DNA of 64,000 bases. It comes from Promethearchaeati archaeon (GTDB lineage: Archaea > Asgardarchaeota > Heimdallarchaeia > Heimdallarchaeales > Heimdallarchaeaceae). Below the pieces are notes generated by a model, which was given only the letters and a program-made list of their open reading frames with translations, did no database searches and had not been told where the DNA came from. The stretch spans positions 62,001 through 126,000 of the forward strand of contig JABLTJ010000007.1 of NCBI GenBank assembly GCA_013166775.1, given 5' to 3'. Both the position numbers and the translations under genes were made by a program. This document shows, one piece after another, positions 38,438 to 48,287 of the stretch. How positions within the stretch are numbered: position 1 is the first letter of the stretch; each line of letters begins with the position of its first letter.

Positions 38438-38923
38438 ATGAGGATTAATAAACAAATTGTAGAAATTTTGAAAGATAGAGGATGGTATATTTCAACTGCT
38501 GAATCTTGCTCAGGAGGTTTTTTAGCTCATACGATTACAAATGCTTCAGGGAGCTCGGATTATTTCTCATATGGATATATTACATATTCAGATCAAGCTA
38601 AGATTCAGACATTAAATATCCAAAAAAATGTGTTAGAAGAGTCTACTAGTTATTCAGGAAAGATAGCTGAATTAATGGCTACGGGAGTAAGAAGCAAAAC
38701 TGAATCCACTTTTGGTTTAGCTATAACAGGTATAGCTCCTCCTGGTGATCCTTCATCTTCTCTTCCAACTGGAACAGTATTCATTGGTGTTTCATCGTCA
38801 AAATATACTACACATTCTAGGTTTAAAATAAAAACTAAATCAAGATGTCGTTTCAAAAGACAAGTTGTTAAGATTACTTTAAACTTACTCGAAGATATTG
38901 TTCATGAATATAATAAGAACTAA
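38438..38923 (+). CDS. CinA C-terminal-type nicotinamide-nucleotide amidohydrolase
   Basis: STAESCSGGFLAHTITNASGSSDYFSYGYITYSDQAK; AITGIAPPGD. Confidence 0.9.
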   Translation: MRINKQIVEILKDRGWYISTAESCSGGFLAHTITNASGSSDYFSYGYITYSDQAKIQTLNIQKNVLEESTSYSGKIAELMATGVRSKTESTFGLAITGIAPPGDPSSSLPTGTVFIGVSSSKYTTHSRFKIKTKSRCRFKRQVVKITLNLLEDIVHEYNKN

Positions 38924-38930
38924 ATTAAAT

Positions 38931-39542
38931 TTACTTTAGATGCTTCTTAATTTTCTTTAAAACAATTTTTTTCTTCTTTTGATATACTTTTATTGGCAGA
39001 TCATGTTTTGTTAATTTTGCGAAATTCTTTAGAACAGATATATTTTGTAAGAGAGATAAATCCTCATCTGCTCTTTGATACAGCAGTTCCATAGCTTGAT
39101 CGAATTCCTTTTTTGTTATACTATCAACAATTTCGTTTCTAAGATTCTTATGAACTATATCAGAGTTTTTCTTATGAAGGTGGGATATAAGCACACTAAG
39201 AACAACCATCATCTTGAATTTCTTATCTTTCTTCTGAACTTCTTCGAGAATAGATATTTTTTCTGAATACTGTTCATGAATGCTTTTTGTTCGAATATCT
39301 AGTTCAGATGCTAAACTATTAATAAACTCCTCATCCTTCCCATTTTCAAACAATGGACTATGCTCCTTAATCTTATAGATCATATCATTCATTATCTCTC
39401 CACTACCCTTGATTTTTATCTTTTTATTTGCTCTTCTGTCTATTATAAAATCAGGCTTTGAGAAAAATTGTTGTGATAATAGATATTCAACAACATCATA
39501 ATATTTCCATTTTTTTTCAGTAGCCTGATTCTTATTAAGCAT
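38931..39542 (-). CDS. Hypothetical protein next to a DNA methyltransferase
   Basis: Intact 203-aa ORF, same strand and 68 bp downstream of the methyltransferase; no family recognised. Confidence 0.5.
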   Translation of the reverse strand: MLNKNQATEKKWKYYDVVEYLLSQQFFSKPDFIIDRRANKKIKIKGSGEIMNDMIYKIKEHSPLFENGKDEEFINSLASELDIRTKSIHEQYSEKISILEEVQKKDKKFKMMVVLSVLISHLHKKNSDIVHKNLRNEIVDSITKKEFDQAMELLYQRADEDLSLLQNISVLKNFAKLTKHDLPIKVYQKKKKIVLKKIKKHLK

Positions 39543-39610
39543 TCTAATCCTCTTAAATTAGAAGTTATTATCTTTAAAAATCTTGGCCTTTCTTTGTGTA
39601 ATAAAAATCA

Positions 39611-41158
39611 TTATTTATCTATTAGTTTTCGAAAATGCTTTTCTTTGAAGGAATTTTGGATGAGAGTTTCTATTTCTTTTTTTCTTGAAACATCTTTTAT
39701 TTTTAATATCTGTTGAGTGATAGAAGCTATTTCCTTCTCTACCTCTTTAGTAAAAAGTGGAATTTGTATATTAGACATAATTCGTTGTGTGAAAGCTATT
39801 CGATGACCTCTTCGAGCACCTGCTGATAAATAATACTCTCTAAAGAAGTTACTATTCAAATAACCAAGAAGGAAAAACGGATCAATTATCAGAGGAACAA
39901 TAGTTAGTATATCTCCTGAAGGTAGTAATTCTTCATCAGACAAGCTAAATCTATTATATTTACTTCTATCTAGAGTTGGAATATAGATCTTAGGTTTGTC
40001 AAGATAATCCAGAAAGTGCTTATAGTTTCTAAGAGCTTGCCATTGGAACCATTTTTTATTTGAAGGAAGGAATCTATCATTCATCTTCTCTTTGAAATCA
40101 GAAATTTTCTTGTAAATGTTAGGATAACGATTTCTTAAGATTTCCTCTGAATTCAAATCATCAGGAATCAGAATGTAATTAGTGCAACCTTCAGTCCAAT
40201 AAGCTTTGCAATGGCTAGCTTTTACGCTTCTAATGATGAATTTTCGTTCGTCTTCATTAAGACTCATTATTTCTTCATTTGAAATAATAAATGCTCTATC
40301 AAAACCTGAAACTAAACCTACACCTATCCAAGCGACTTCTTTAAGAGAAATTGACGTTTCTATTAGAATCTCAGGATAAGTAGTCCAGATTGAATCCGAA
40401 TCAATGAAAATAGGTTTCTCATAATAAAAAAATGCATCATTGCTTTCTTTACTTTTTATTGAATCTAATCCCTTTTCCAAAATATCTTTTTTCGAAATTT
40501 TTCTACTCACAATTCGAAGAATTTGCGTCTTATCTCTTTCATCAGGTTTTGTTTTCTTAAATTTAAAGATAATAGTTTCAGGATTTTCACCTTCGAATAA
40601 GCGGATTTCATCAAGATCAATAACAGCATACAAAAAACCTTCAGAGATTATTTTTTTTCTTACAATTTTCGCAAAAGTATTGTAGAAAAATCCATATGGA
40701 ACGATGTATATTAGTTCTCCACCATCCTTAAGTAAATCAATTGATTTTAAGATAAAGGCATAATAAATGTCAGATTCTTTACTAGAAACGATTTTAACTA
40801 CTTTTTCTTGTACTTCAGAAGGAAGAGAATTATAATGAGCATAAGGTGGATTACCAATAATTATATCGTATTTCTCTTTTGGTTCCCAATCAAGATAATC
40901 TTCATGATAGAATTTAATTTGAGGAAATTTACTCTTGCAAATCTTGATTAATTCATTATCTAATTCAATTCCTTCAATATTTGAATACTTATCTGCTAAG
41001 AGTTGTTCAAGAAATACTCCTCTCCCACAACCACTATCTAAGACTTGAACTTCTTTCTGGTTTTTGTATTCAGTACTTATTAGAGAAACCATTAATTTAG
41101 CTACTTCATCAGGTGTTTCAATGAAAGCTATCGATTCTTTTCCTATGTCGTGTGTCAC
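39611..41158 (-). CDS. N6-adenine DNA methyltransferase (TaqI/Eco57I-like)
   Basis: VLDSGCGRGVFLEQLL and DIIIGNPPYAHYN (NPPY). Confidence 0.9.
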   Translation of the reverse strand: MTHDIGKESIAFIETPDEVAKLMVSLISTEYKNQKEVQVLDSGCGRGVFLEQLLADKYSNIEGIELDNELIKICKSKFPQIKFYHEDYLDWEPKEKYDIIIGNPPYAHYNSLPSEVQEKVVKIVSSKESDIYYAFILKSIDLLKDGGELIYIVPYGFFYNTFAKIVRKKIISEGFLYAVIDLDEIRLFEGENPETIIFKFKKTKPDERDKTQILRIVSRKISKKDILEKGLDSIKSKESNDAFFYYEKPIFIDSDSIWTTYPEILIETSISLKEVAWIGVGLVSGFDRAFIISNEEIMSLNEDERKFIIRSVKASHCKAYWTEGCTNYILIPDDLNSEEILRNRYPNIYKKISDFKEKMNDRFLPSNKKWFQWQALRNYKHFLDYLDKPKIYIPTLDRSKYNRFSLSDEELLPSGDILTIVPLIIDPFFLLGYLNSNFFREYYLSAGARRGHRIAFTQRIMSNIQIPLFTKEVEKEIASITQQILKIKDVSRKKEIETLIQNSFKEKHFRKLIDK

Positions 41159-41302
41159 TATTCTGATATATTTGTGTTGTATTTAAAATCATTTCTAGAA
41201 TTTCTCTTAGTTTCACGCAAAACAATGTTGATTTTGGTAAAAGAAAAAGAATATAAATTTCCTCTTTAATTCGACTTAATTACATAATTAGAGCTGATAA
41301 CA

Positions 41303-42349
41303 ATGTCTGTTGAGGATTATAGAAAAATCGCCAGAGAAAAAATGAAAGGTCATTGTGGTGTCTATAAACACTGTGATGGAGCAGATATAAGAATCTGCCA
41401 AAGAAATGCTTATGGAAAAGGAATTGGTTTTGGAGGAGTAGGATCGGGTCAGAGTTTCAAAAACAACTTTGAAGCAGTGAATGCAATCAAACTGAAGATG
41501 CGTGTAGTAGGAGATCATTATAATCCAAATACTGAATATGATTTTTTTGGGAATAAACTAACGATGCCTATTATGGGTGCAAGTGTAACTGGTGTTAATT
41601 CGTTTGGAGGAGATGAAGTAATCACTGAATCCGAATTCTGTAAAGCTACTGTTTTGGGTGCGAAATATGCAGGAACTATTGGTTGGAGAGGCGATACATA
41701 TACATATGATTGGGATTTCATGCCTTGCTATGATGCAATATGTAATGTAGCTGAAGGATGGGGAGTCAAAATAAGCAAACCAAGAGATCAAGAGGTTCTG
41801 AAGAAAGTTTTCAAGAAGTATGAAGAAGGTGGAGCGATAGCTGTTGGAACAGATGTTGATGGTTGCGGTTCTACAATTATGGCAGCGCATCAAAAACCTG
41901 TATTCAAAAAATCTCCTGAAGACATAAAAGAGTTAGTCAATTCTACAAAACTTCCTGTTATTATCAAGGGAATCATGACACAAGAAGATGCTATAGCAGC
42001 ATCAGAAGCTGGTGCAGCTGCAATAGTTGTCAGTAATCATGGAGGAAGAGTTCTTGATTATACACCTGGAACAGCTGAAGTACTTCCTTCTATCGTTGAT
42101 GCGATCAAAGGCAGAACACGAATTCTTGTTGATGGTGGAATAAGAAACGGTTATGATGTTCTGAAAATGCTAGCTGTTGGAGCTGAAGCTGTACTTATTG
42201 GTAGAGATATTGTAAGAGCAGCTGTAGGCGGTGGAGCTGAAGGAGTTAAAACACACTTTATTCATCTCCAGAAAACTTTAGAAAAAGCTATGAGAATGAC
42301 CAACGTAGCATCTTTAAGCGATATCACTAGAGAAGTAATATATGGGTAA
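41303..42349 (+). CDS. FMN-dependent alpha-hydroxy acid dehydrogenase family protein
   Basis: VIIKGIMTQEDAIAASEAGAAAIVVSNHGGRVLDY...ILVDGGIRNGYDVLKMLAVGAEAVLIGR. Confidence 0.88.
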   Translation: MSVEDYRKIAREKMKGHCGVYKHCDGADIRICQRNAYGKGIGFGGVGSGQSFKNNFEAVNAIKLKMRVVGDHYNPNTEYDFFGNKLTMPIMGASVTGVNSFGGDEVITESEFCKATVLGAKYAGTIGWRGDTYTYDWDFMPCYDAICNVAEGWGVKISKPRDQEVLKKVFKKYEEGGAIAVGTDVDGCGSTIMAAHQKPVFKKSPEDIKELVNSTKLPVIIKGIMTQEDAIAASEAGAAAIVVSNHGGRVLDYTPGTAEVLPSIVDAIKGRTRILVDGGIRNGYDVLKMLAVGAEAVLIGRDIVRAAVGGGAEGVKTHFIHLQKTLEKAMRMTNVASLSDITREVIYG

Positions 42350-42353
42350 CAAT

Positions 42354-43454
42354 CTAAGAAACTAGAATCTTCTTTATTTTTTCAATAGAGATAGCTTCAA
42401 TTTTCTTATCATCCCTTCCTTTCATTGTATTAGCTTTCAATAGAGAGTTTAAGATTGCCTCTTCTGTAGCTTCTACTGTAGCTTTAAGTAAGAAATTGAA
42501 TAACTTAGAAGTTTCATTTGTTATCTCTGTTTCAAATTTGTGATCTTTTCTGTCATGAAGAAGTTTATTAGCAGTTGTAAAAGATATGATAATATCTCCA
42601 GATCCCCAAGACACGAAACTACCAGTCCTGGTAATTCCCAAAGGAGCTCTTTTAGCAATCCTTTGAAGTTGTCTTGAATTCAAAGGTGTATTGGTTGCAA
42701 CAACTACCATTATCGATCCTTTTTCTTTTGATTCGGATTCATCTGTTTCATGTTCATGATGGAATTTTTGACCTAAAATTGTTAAATCTTTTTTGCGACC
42801 AAAGTTTGATAACACAAGAACACCTAGAATATATTCTTCACCTTCAACTACTATTTTTCTGGAAGATGTACCAATTCCAGCTTTATAACCAAATGACACC
42901 ATACCTGTTCCAGCACCAACTGCACCCTCTTCAACATTTGAAGAAGCGTTTTTTATAGCTTCAATTACATGTTCTTTCCTTACATGTCTTCCTTGCATAT
43001 CGTTCAAATAACCATCATTACATTCCCCAACTACTACATTAATTGTTGAGGTTTTGATACCGATATCAGGATTTTCTTCTAGATGATAATCTATCAGAGC
43101 ATCAGCAACTAAAGGTATATTCAAAGTTCCAGTTAATGCAATGACTGATTCAATAGAACCTAGTTCCTGAATCTGTGGTAAACCTATTGCTTTACCATAA
43201 CCATTCATAACAAAAGAACTTGCAACAATTTTTTCTTTGAAAATATTTCCTTGATGAGGAATAATAACTGTTACGCCAGTCCTTACAGGTCCTTTTCCAG
43301 GGATTAATGCTCCTTCTCCTTCAATTATTGTATAATGTCCCACCTTTACTCCTGGAACATCTGTTATTGAGTTCAACTTTCCAATATTTAATTTTCCCAC
43401 TTTCAGACCTAATTCTCTTAATCGGAACCTTTTCTCTGACATGATGATAACCAA
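42354..43454 (-). CDS. P1-family (DmpA-like) aminopeptidase
   Basis: SITDVPGVKVGHYTI; GVTVIIPHQGN; EGAVGAGTGMVSFGYKAGIGTSSR. Confidence 0.9.
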   Translation of the reverse strand: MVIIMSEKRFRLRELGLKVGKLNIGKLNSITDVPGVKVGHYTIIEGEGALIPGKGPVRTGVTVIIPHQGNIFKEKIVASSFVMNGYGKAIGLPQIQELGSIESVIALTGTLNIPLVADALIDYHLEENPDIGIKTSTINVVVGECNDGYLNDMQGRHVRKEHVIEAIKNASSNVEEGAVGAGTGMVSFGYKAGIGTSSRKIVVEGEEYILGVLVLSNFGRKKDLTILGQKFHHEHETDESESKEKGSIMVVVATNTPLNSRQLQRIAKRAPLGITRTGSFVSWGSGDIIISFTTANKLLHDRKDHKFETEITNETSKLFNFLLKATVEATEEAILNSLLKANTMKGRDDKKIEAISIEKIKKILVS

Positions 43455-43491
43455 AAATATTAGAATTTGTTTCTTTATAATTTTTTAGTTC

Positions 43492-45204
43492 TCAAGTATA
43501 GTAGTAAGTTTCCAAAACTAGTTTTGAGTAGATCTCATCATACATAGCAACCATTGACTCTTTTGCTAAATCTTTCTCGAAGTTTCTATTTTTTCTAGCT
43601 TCTGGTTGACGAAATCTCCAGATACTAACAAAGAGCTGGAAGAATAATTTGAGCATATACCAGATACTCAGAGGTAATGCTAGGATAACCTTAAACAGGA
43701 ATAGGAATGCTTTCCATAGCATCTTCAGGACTTCTTTTGCTTCAGCTAGATTTTGTTTCTCTTTTTTGTCTATGTTTTTAGCTTCTTCTAGTAGTATAGA
43801 AAATAATCCCCTTTGAATTTCAGCAAATCTTGTTCCTAAAAATACTCCAGCTCTTTTACTCCATCCTTTAGAAAATCTTTGTTTCATATAGCTTCCTATA
43901 TGTTTTCCATAAGATATGAAAGCATCAAAGAGTTCGATATAAGGTACAACTAAACCATAAGAAAGATTTCGTAATTTTATTCTTAATCCTCGTTTGAATT
44001 TCGGTTTAGCAAAGTGATCTAAAATATATCTTTGAGCTCCTAGAGCTAAAGAGAAAGCTAATTGATTGTACTCTATATCACTCATTGGCATATCATAGCG
44101 AGTTTCTACAGCCATTACTCCCTTAAGTGCACCTGTGAGTAAAATTGAACTGTAAAATGGTTTAGAGACGAATTTGTCTTGGAGTTTTACTGTAACAAAA
44201 TCAAAAGTTTGCTTGGCTTCTTTGTATGAGAGATTGTGTTTTTGCGAAAATGCACCTAAACCAGGTTCTTTTATCCATGGTATCAGAGTGGTTTCTTTTT
44301 GCCATATTTCAAGAGCAAAAGCACGCGAAATATAATCTTCAATTTGAGTCATATCCAATCTATCTTCAGTTTTAGATGAGAGAAATCTACGATAAACATC
44401 TTTAGTTTTTTCAGATAACGATGTAGGATCAAGATTTAGTATATTAGTGAATCTTCTCCGTAGATTTTTCAAATCACCCATTAAATCAATTTTAAACTCT
44501 TCATAAGTTTCTTGAGAGATAGGAGGCGCATCAAAAAATGAAAAGCTAGCTTTTGAAGCTAGATAAGGTAGTGCAAATAAATCTTCAACTTTTTGATAGT
44601 ATGAAGCGAATCTATAAGCACCTATTTTAACCATTCTAAGACTTGCTTTGTGGAATAAACTGTAAATAGGACCGGTAATAGTGGCAATAAAAGAAAGAAT
44701 ACCCATAACAGTAGAACAAATAATTGCGATTACAGTGAGTAGCAACCATCGAGCAGTTTCACCAAGTCTTTGGAAGAATTCAAATCGATTAGTAATAGCA
44801 TCTAAAAGAGCATCAAAATTGGTTGTTTGACTTTGAATTAAAACCAAAGAAGCAACAATGATGACAACAATGATGAGAACATGATCATAGGTTTCACCCA
44901 CTCCTCTTTGGATTGGATAAGCTTTATTGATTCGATCTTCTCGGATAATTATCTCATCAATTTCTTCCTCAATCTTGACCATTTCCATTTTTTCACTACT
45001 AGAAAATAAATTGGAAATATAAACTAGGTATTTTCTCCAGAGATTAAGAATTGGAACAAGCTCACGTAAACCTCTAGGGATAAGAATCTCATAAATCTGA
45101 AAGATGAATTTAGCAAATACAACAGCAAGATAGAGAACTATTCCTCCTAACCATAAGAAGGGAAGTAAAAACATTTTGAATATCTTGGCAATGCTCATTT
45201 TCAT
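43492..45204 (-). CDS. Uncharacterised multi-pass membrane protein (paralog of partial ORF at 63560)
   Basis: TM segments; EILIPRGLRELVPILNLWRK...INKAYPIQRGVG is shared with the 63560 ORF. Confidence 0.7.
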   Translation of the reverse strand: MKMSIAKIFKMFLLPFLWLGGIVLYLAVVFAKFIFQIYEILIPRGLRELVPILNLWRKYLVYISNLFSSSEKMEMVKIEEEIDEIIIREDRINKAYPIQRGVGETYDHVLIIVVIIVASLVLIQSQTTNFDALLDAITNRFEFFQRLGETARWLLLTVIAIICSTVMGILSFIATITGPIYSLFHKASLRMVKIGAYRFASYYQKVEDLFALPYLASKASFSFFDAPPISQETYEEFKIDLMGDLKNLRRRFTNILNLDPTSLSEKTKDVYRRFLSSKTEDRLDMTQIEDYISRAFALEIWQKETTLIPWIKEPGLGAFSQKHNLSYKEAKQTFDFVTVKLQDKFVSKPFYSSILLTGALKGVMAVETRYDMPMSDIEYNQLAFSLALGAQRYILDHFAKPKFKRGLRIKLRNLSYGLVVPYIELFDAFISYGKHIGSYMKQRFSKGWSKRAGVFLGTRFAEIQRGLFSILLEEAKNIDKKEKQNLAEAKEVLKMLWKAFLFLFKVILALPLSIWYMLKLFFQLFVSIWRFRQPEARKNRNFEKDLAKESMVAMYDEIYSKLVLETYYYT

Positions 45205-45295
45205 AATTACATTAAAGTTGTTAAACTTCCTTTAATTTTAATTTTTTGATACGTTTATTATAATAAAAATAAAAGAAAGAAAGAAAAATTAAGGA

Positions 45296-46303
45296 TTAAT
45301 ACTTAATTCTTGGATCAATAAACACGTACGTGATATCCGTCAGTAACCTAGCAATTAGGAACAAAAATGGAAAGATTGTGTTCGTAGCCATCATTAAAGG
45401 GTAGTCCCTGAAAAGTGCTCCGTTAAGAAAATACGTTCCGATTCCAGGCCACCCGAAGACTCGTTCGATCATTACTGATCCACCTAATAATCCAGGTAGC
45501 GAATTACCGATTATTGTCACTATTGGTAAGAGTCCGTTTCTAAATGCGTGTTTATATATCACTCCTCTGTTTGAAACTCCTTTCGCTTTCGCTGTCGTCA
45601 CATAATCTTGTCTAAGAATTTCTAGTAATTGTGATCGCATTAATCTTGCCATAAAAACAAGATGCCCAAGTGTTAGCGCTAGTGTCGGCAGTATCAGATA
45701 TTTATAGAATTGTCCGTTTAGCATTAGTGGTTTTATAAACGCATCCTTATTTGTTACTCCTGTAAAATTAAATAATTGATAGGATCCTAGCATTAGCAGT
45801 TTGGCGATCCAAAATAGTGGCATTGAGTAGCCAACAAGCATTGCTATAGTTAATGTTTTATCCCAGAATGACCTCATTCTAGTTGCTGAAATTACTCCTA
45901 TTGCTGTAGATAAAAGTAGAGAAACTATAAATGAAATTATGTTGAGGATAACACTATAGAATAAATGATCTTCAAGTATTTTGGTTATTGGGATTCCAGA
46001 TCCTGCTTTTGTATAATACCAGCTTGATCCGAAATCAAAACGTAATAGATCACTTACAAAATCGAAATATCTTGAGTACCATGGGACAGTATACATACTT
46101 TCATCTAACAATCCCATCTCAATTGCTTCTCTGTTATATGCCCGATTATAGCAATCTTCTGATTCACAGTGTATTAGTCCTAATCTGATGATAACAGGAT
46201 CTCCAGGAGAGATATTGATTAGGGTGAAATTCATTAAAGTTATTCCTAACATCAATGGTATTATGTACAGAACTCTTCGAATAATATATCCTCTTAAAGA
46301 CAA
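45296..46303 (-). CDS. DppB/OppB-type ABC transporter permease
   Basis: GYIIRRVLYIIPLMLGITLMNFTLINISPGDP; DYVTTAKAKGVSNRGVIYKHAFRNGLLPIVTIIG (EAA loop). Confidence 0.93.
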   Translation of the reverse strand: MSLRGYIIRRVLYIIPLMLGITLMNFTLINISPGDPVIIRLGLIHCESEDCYNRAYNREAIEMGLLDESMYTVPWYSRYFDFVSDLLRFDFGSSWYYTKAGSGIPITKILEDHLFYSVILNIISFIVSLLLSTAIGVISATRMRSFWDKTLTIAMLVGYSMPLFWIAKLLMLGSYQLFNFTGVTNKDAFIKPLMLNGQFYKYLILPTLALTLGHLVFMARLMRSQLLEILRQDYVTTAKAKGVSNRGVIYKHAFRNGLLPIVTIIGNSLPGLLGGSVMIERVFGWPGIGTYFLNGALFRDYPLMMATNTIFPFLFLIARLLTDITYVFIDPRIKY

Positions 46304-46433
46304 ATAACTACACTTTCCTACTACTCAACAAATTGACACCTTTATGATTGTTTCTATGTGTATAAATTTATTTTTTTTACTACGAATATATATTCATAGA
46401 GAAACACTTATGAATAATTATTCATAGATATAC

Positions 46434-46727
46434 ATGATGGTTCAAAGACGAAAGGAGAGGAGATGTATTGACTTTAAAGGGGAGGTTTTCAAACCTATTG
46501 GCATCCCCATGGTTGATTTAGAAACTGTGGAGCTAACTAAGGAAGAATTTACAGCAATGTACTATTCGGATTATTTACAACTGAAACAGACAAAAGCTGC
46601 GAAGAAAATGGAAATCTCTCAAGCATCGTTTAGTAGAGAGCTTTCTCTAGCTCATAAGAAACTCTCTGATGCTCTAATAAATACCAAAGCAATTCAGTTT
46701 GAGATTGAACCTATCAGCGACTCATAA
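46434..46727 (+). CDS. DUF134/UPF0251-family HTH protein
   Basis: RRKERRCIDFKGEVFKPIGIPMVDLETVELTKEEFTAMYYSDYLQLKQTKAAKKMEISQASFSRELSLAHKKLSDAL. Confidence 0.85.
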   Translation: MMVQRRKERRCIDFKGEVFKPIGIPMVDLETVELTKEEFTAMYYSDYLQLKQTKAAKKMEISQASFSRELSLAHKKLSDALINTKAIQFEIEPISDS

Positions 46728-46740
46728 GAAGGAACTAAAA

Positions 46741-47070
46741 ATGAAAATAGCATTACCTGTTGCTACAAGAGATGAAAATTGTGTACTAGATAATAGATTT
46801 GGCAGAGGATCATTTTACTATATTTTTGACACGGAAAATGATTCTTTTGAAATAGTTGACAATCCTGCAAAACAAGCACGAGGGGGTGCAGGAATTCAAG
46901 CTGTGGAATATCTAATCAGTAAAGGTATTGAATCAGTGATAATCCCTGAAATGGGTCCAAATGCAGAAAGAGTTTTGCGCTCTGCTAACATTAGTGTTTT
47001 TCAAGGAGAGATTCTTCCAGCTAAAGTACTTGTAGAAAAATGGAAGAACAAGTCATTAAAAGAGATATAG
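46741..47070 (+). CDS. NifX/NifB-type dinitrogenase FeMo-cofactor-like protein
   Basis: MKIALPVATRDENCVLDNRFGRGSFYYIFD...GAGIQAVEYLISKGIESVIIPEMGPNA. Confidence 0.85.
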   Translation: MKIALPVATRDENCVLDNRFGRGSFYYIFDTENDSFEIVDNPAKQARGGAGIQAVEYLISKGIESVIIPEMGPNAERVLRSANISVFQGEILPAKVLVEKWKNKSLKEI

Positions 47071-47078
47071 GTGAAAGA

Positions 47079-47426
47079 ATGAAATTTGCAATACCAGTAG
47101 AAGATGATAATAGTTGGAATTCGGAGATAGGATTTCATTTCGGAAGAGTCCCATTTTTTGCTATATGGGATGATGGTGATGATTCAATAAATGTTATTGA
47201 AAATAAAAGCTCTCATAGAGGAGGAACAAAGTTACCTGCAGAATTCTTGGCAGATCATTGTAACGGAATTTTATCAAGTGGAATAGGATCAAGAGCAATA
47301 ACGCTTTGTAACCAGTATGGTGTAAAAGTATTCATGGGAGCAACTGGAACCGTAAAGGAAACAGTTGAACTTTATAAAGCAGGAAAACTGAATGAAGCAA
47401 ATCCTGATGAAGGTTGTCAGCACTGA
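47079..47426 (+). CDS. NifX/NifB-type dinitrogenase FeMo-cofactor-like protein (second copy)
   Basis: MKFAIPVEDDNSWNSEIGFHFGRVPFFAIWD; ATG 47079 preferred over the ORF-track start at 47040. Confidence 0.85.
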   Translation: MKFAIPVEDDNSWNSEIGFHFGRVPFFAIWDDGDDSINVIENKSSHRGGTKLPAEFLADHCNGILSSGIGSRAITLCNQYGVKVFMGATGTVKETVELYKAGKLNEANPDEGCQH

Positions 47427-47444
47427 AATGAGGATCAGAAACAA

Positions 47445-48287
47445 ATGCAGATAACAATCGCATCAGGCAAAGGTGGTACTGGAAAGACCACTATAGCTAC
47501 AAGTCTCTTTCTTTCTCATGAAAATATACAGCTTCTTGATGCTGATGTAGATGAACCTAATTGTTCACTATTTTTGAGCATAAGTGTGAAAGAAGTTGGT
47601 GAAGCACAGATATTAGTTCCTGAAATTGATTACACTAAATGTACTCACTGTGGAATATGTAGTGAAAACTGTGAATTTCATTCTCTAATCAATCTTCCAG
47701 GTCAAATATTAGTTTTCGAGAAAATTTGTCATGGTTGTGGTGTATGTTCATATTTATGTCCAGAGAAAGCGATATCAGAAAAACCTAGAACAATTGGGAA
47801 AATATTCGCAGGCACTGATAAAGAATTAATATTTCATTATGGTGAATTAATTGTAGGAGAAGAATTAAGCACTCCTGTAATTGCGAAATTAAAGAATTTT
47901 ATCCATCAAGAAAAAGGTCTAATAATAATTGATTCTCCTCCAGGTTCAGCATGCTCAATGGTAGAAGCTGTAATTAATTCAGATTATGTTATTATTGTAG
48001 CTGAGCCTACACCTTTTGGTCTATCAGATATGCAAATAGTTGTTGAAACTCTGAGAAGAATAAAAATGGAATTTGGAGTAATTATTAACAAAGATGGAAT
48101 AGGAAATGACGAACTAGAGACTTTTTGCACTGAAGAAGAAATTCCTATACTTATGAAGGTACCATTCGATATTGAAATTGCTCAGAAGTATTCTGAAGGT
48201 AAAACATTAGCAGTAAGTTCACCGTACTGGAAAAAAAAATTCATCGAACTGATAAAGAAAATTAAGGGAGAAATCAACAATGACTAA
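47445..48287 (+). CDS. MinD/ParA-superfamily ATPase with inserted ferredoxin domain
   Basis: IASGKGGTGKTTIATSL; CTHCGICSENCEF and CHGCGVCSYLCPEKAI. Confidence 0.92.
   Translation: MQITIASGKGGTGKTTIATSLFLSHENIQLLDADVDEPNCSLFLSISVKEVGEAQILVPEIDYTKCTHCGICSENCEFHSLINLPGQILVFEKICHGCGVCSYLCPEKAISEKPRTIGKIFAGTDKELIFHYGELIVGEELSTPVIAKLKNFIHQEKGLIIIDSPPGSACSMVEAVINSDYVIIVAEPTPFGLSDMQIVVETLRRIKMEFGVIINKDGIGNDELETFCTEEEIPILMKVPFDIEIAQKYSEGKTLAVSSPYWKKKFIELIKKIKGEINND

Noticed and set aside
38931-39542. PD-(D/E)XK motif in the MTase neighbour (KPDFIIDRRANKKIKIKG)
   Set aside because: The expected acidic residue before xK is absent (KIK), so I do not claim a nuclease motif.
41518-41893. Minus ORFs of 67 and 111 aa
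   Set aside because: Antisense to the FMN-dependent dehydrogenase.
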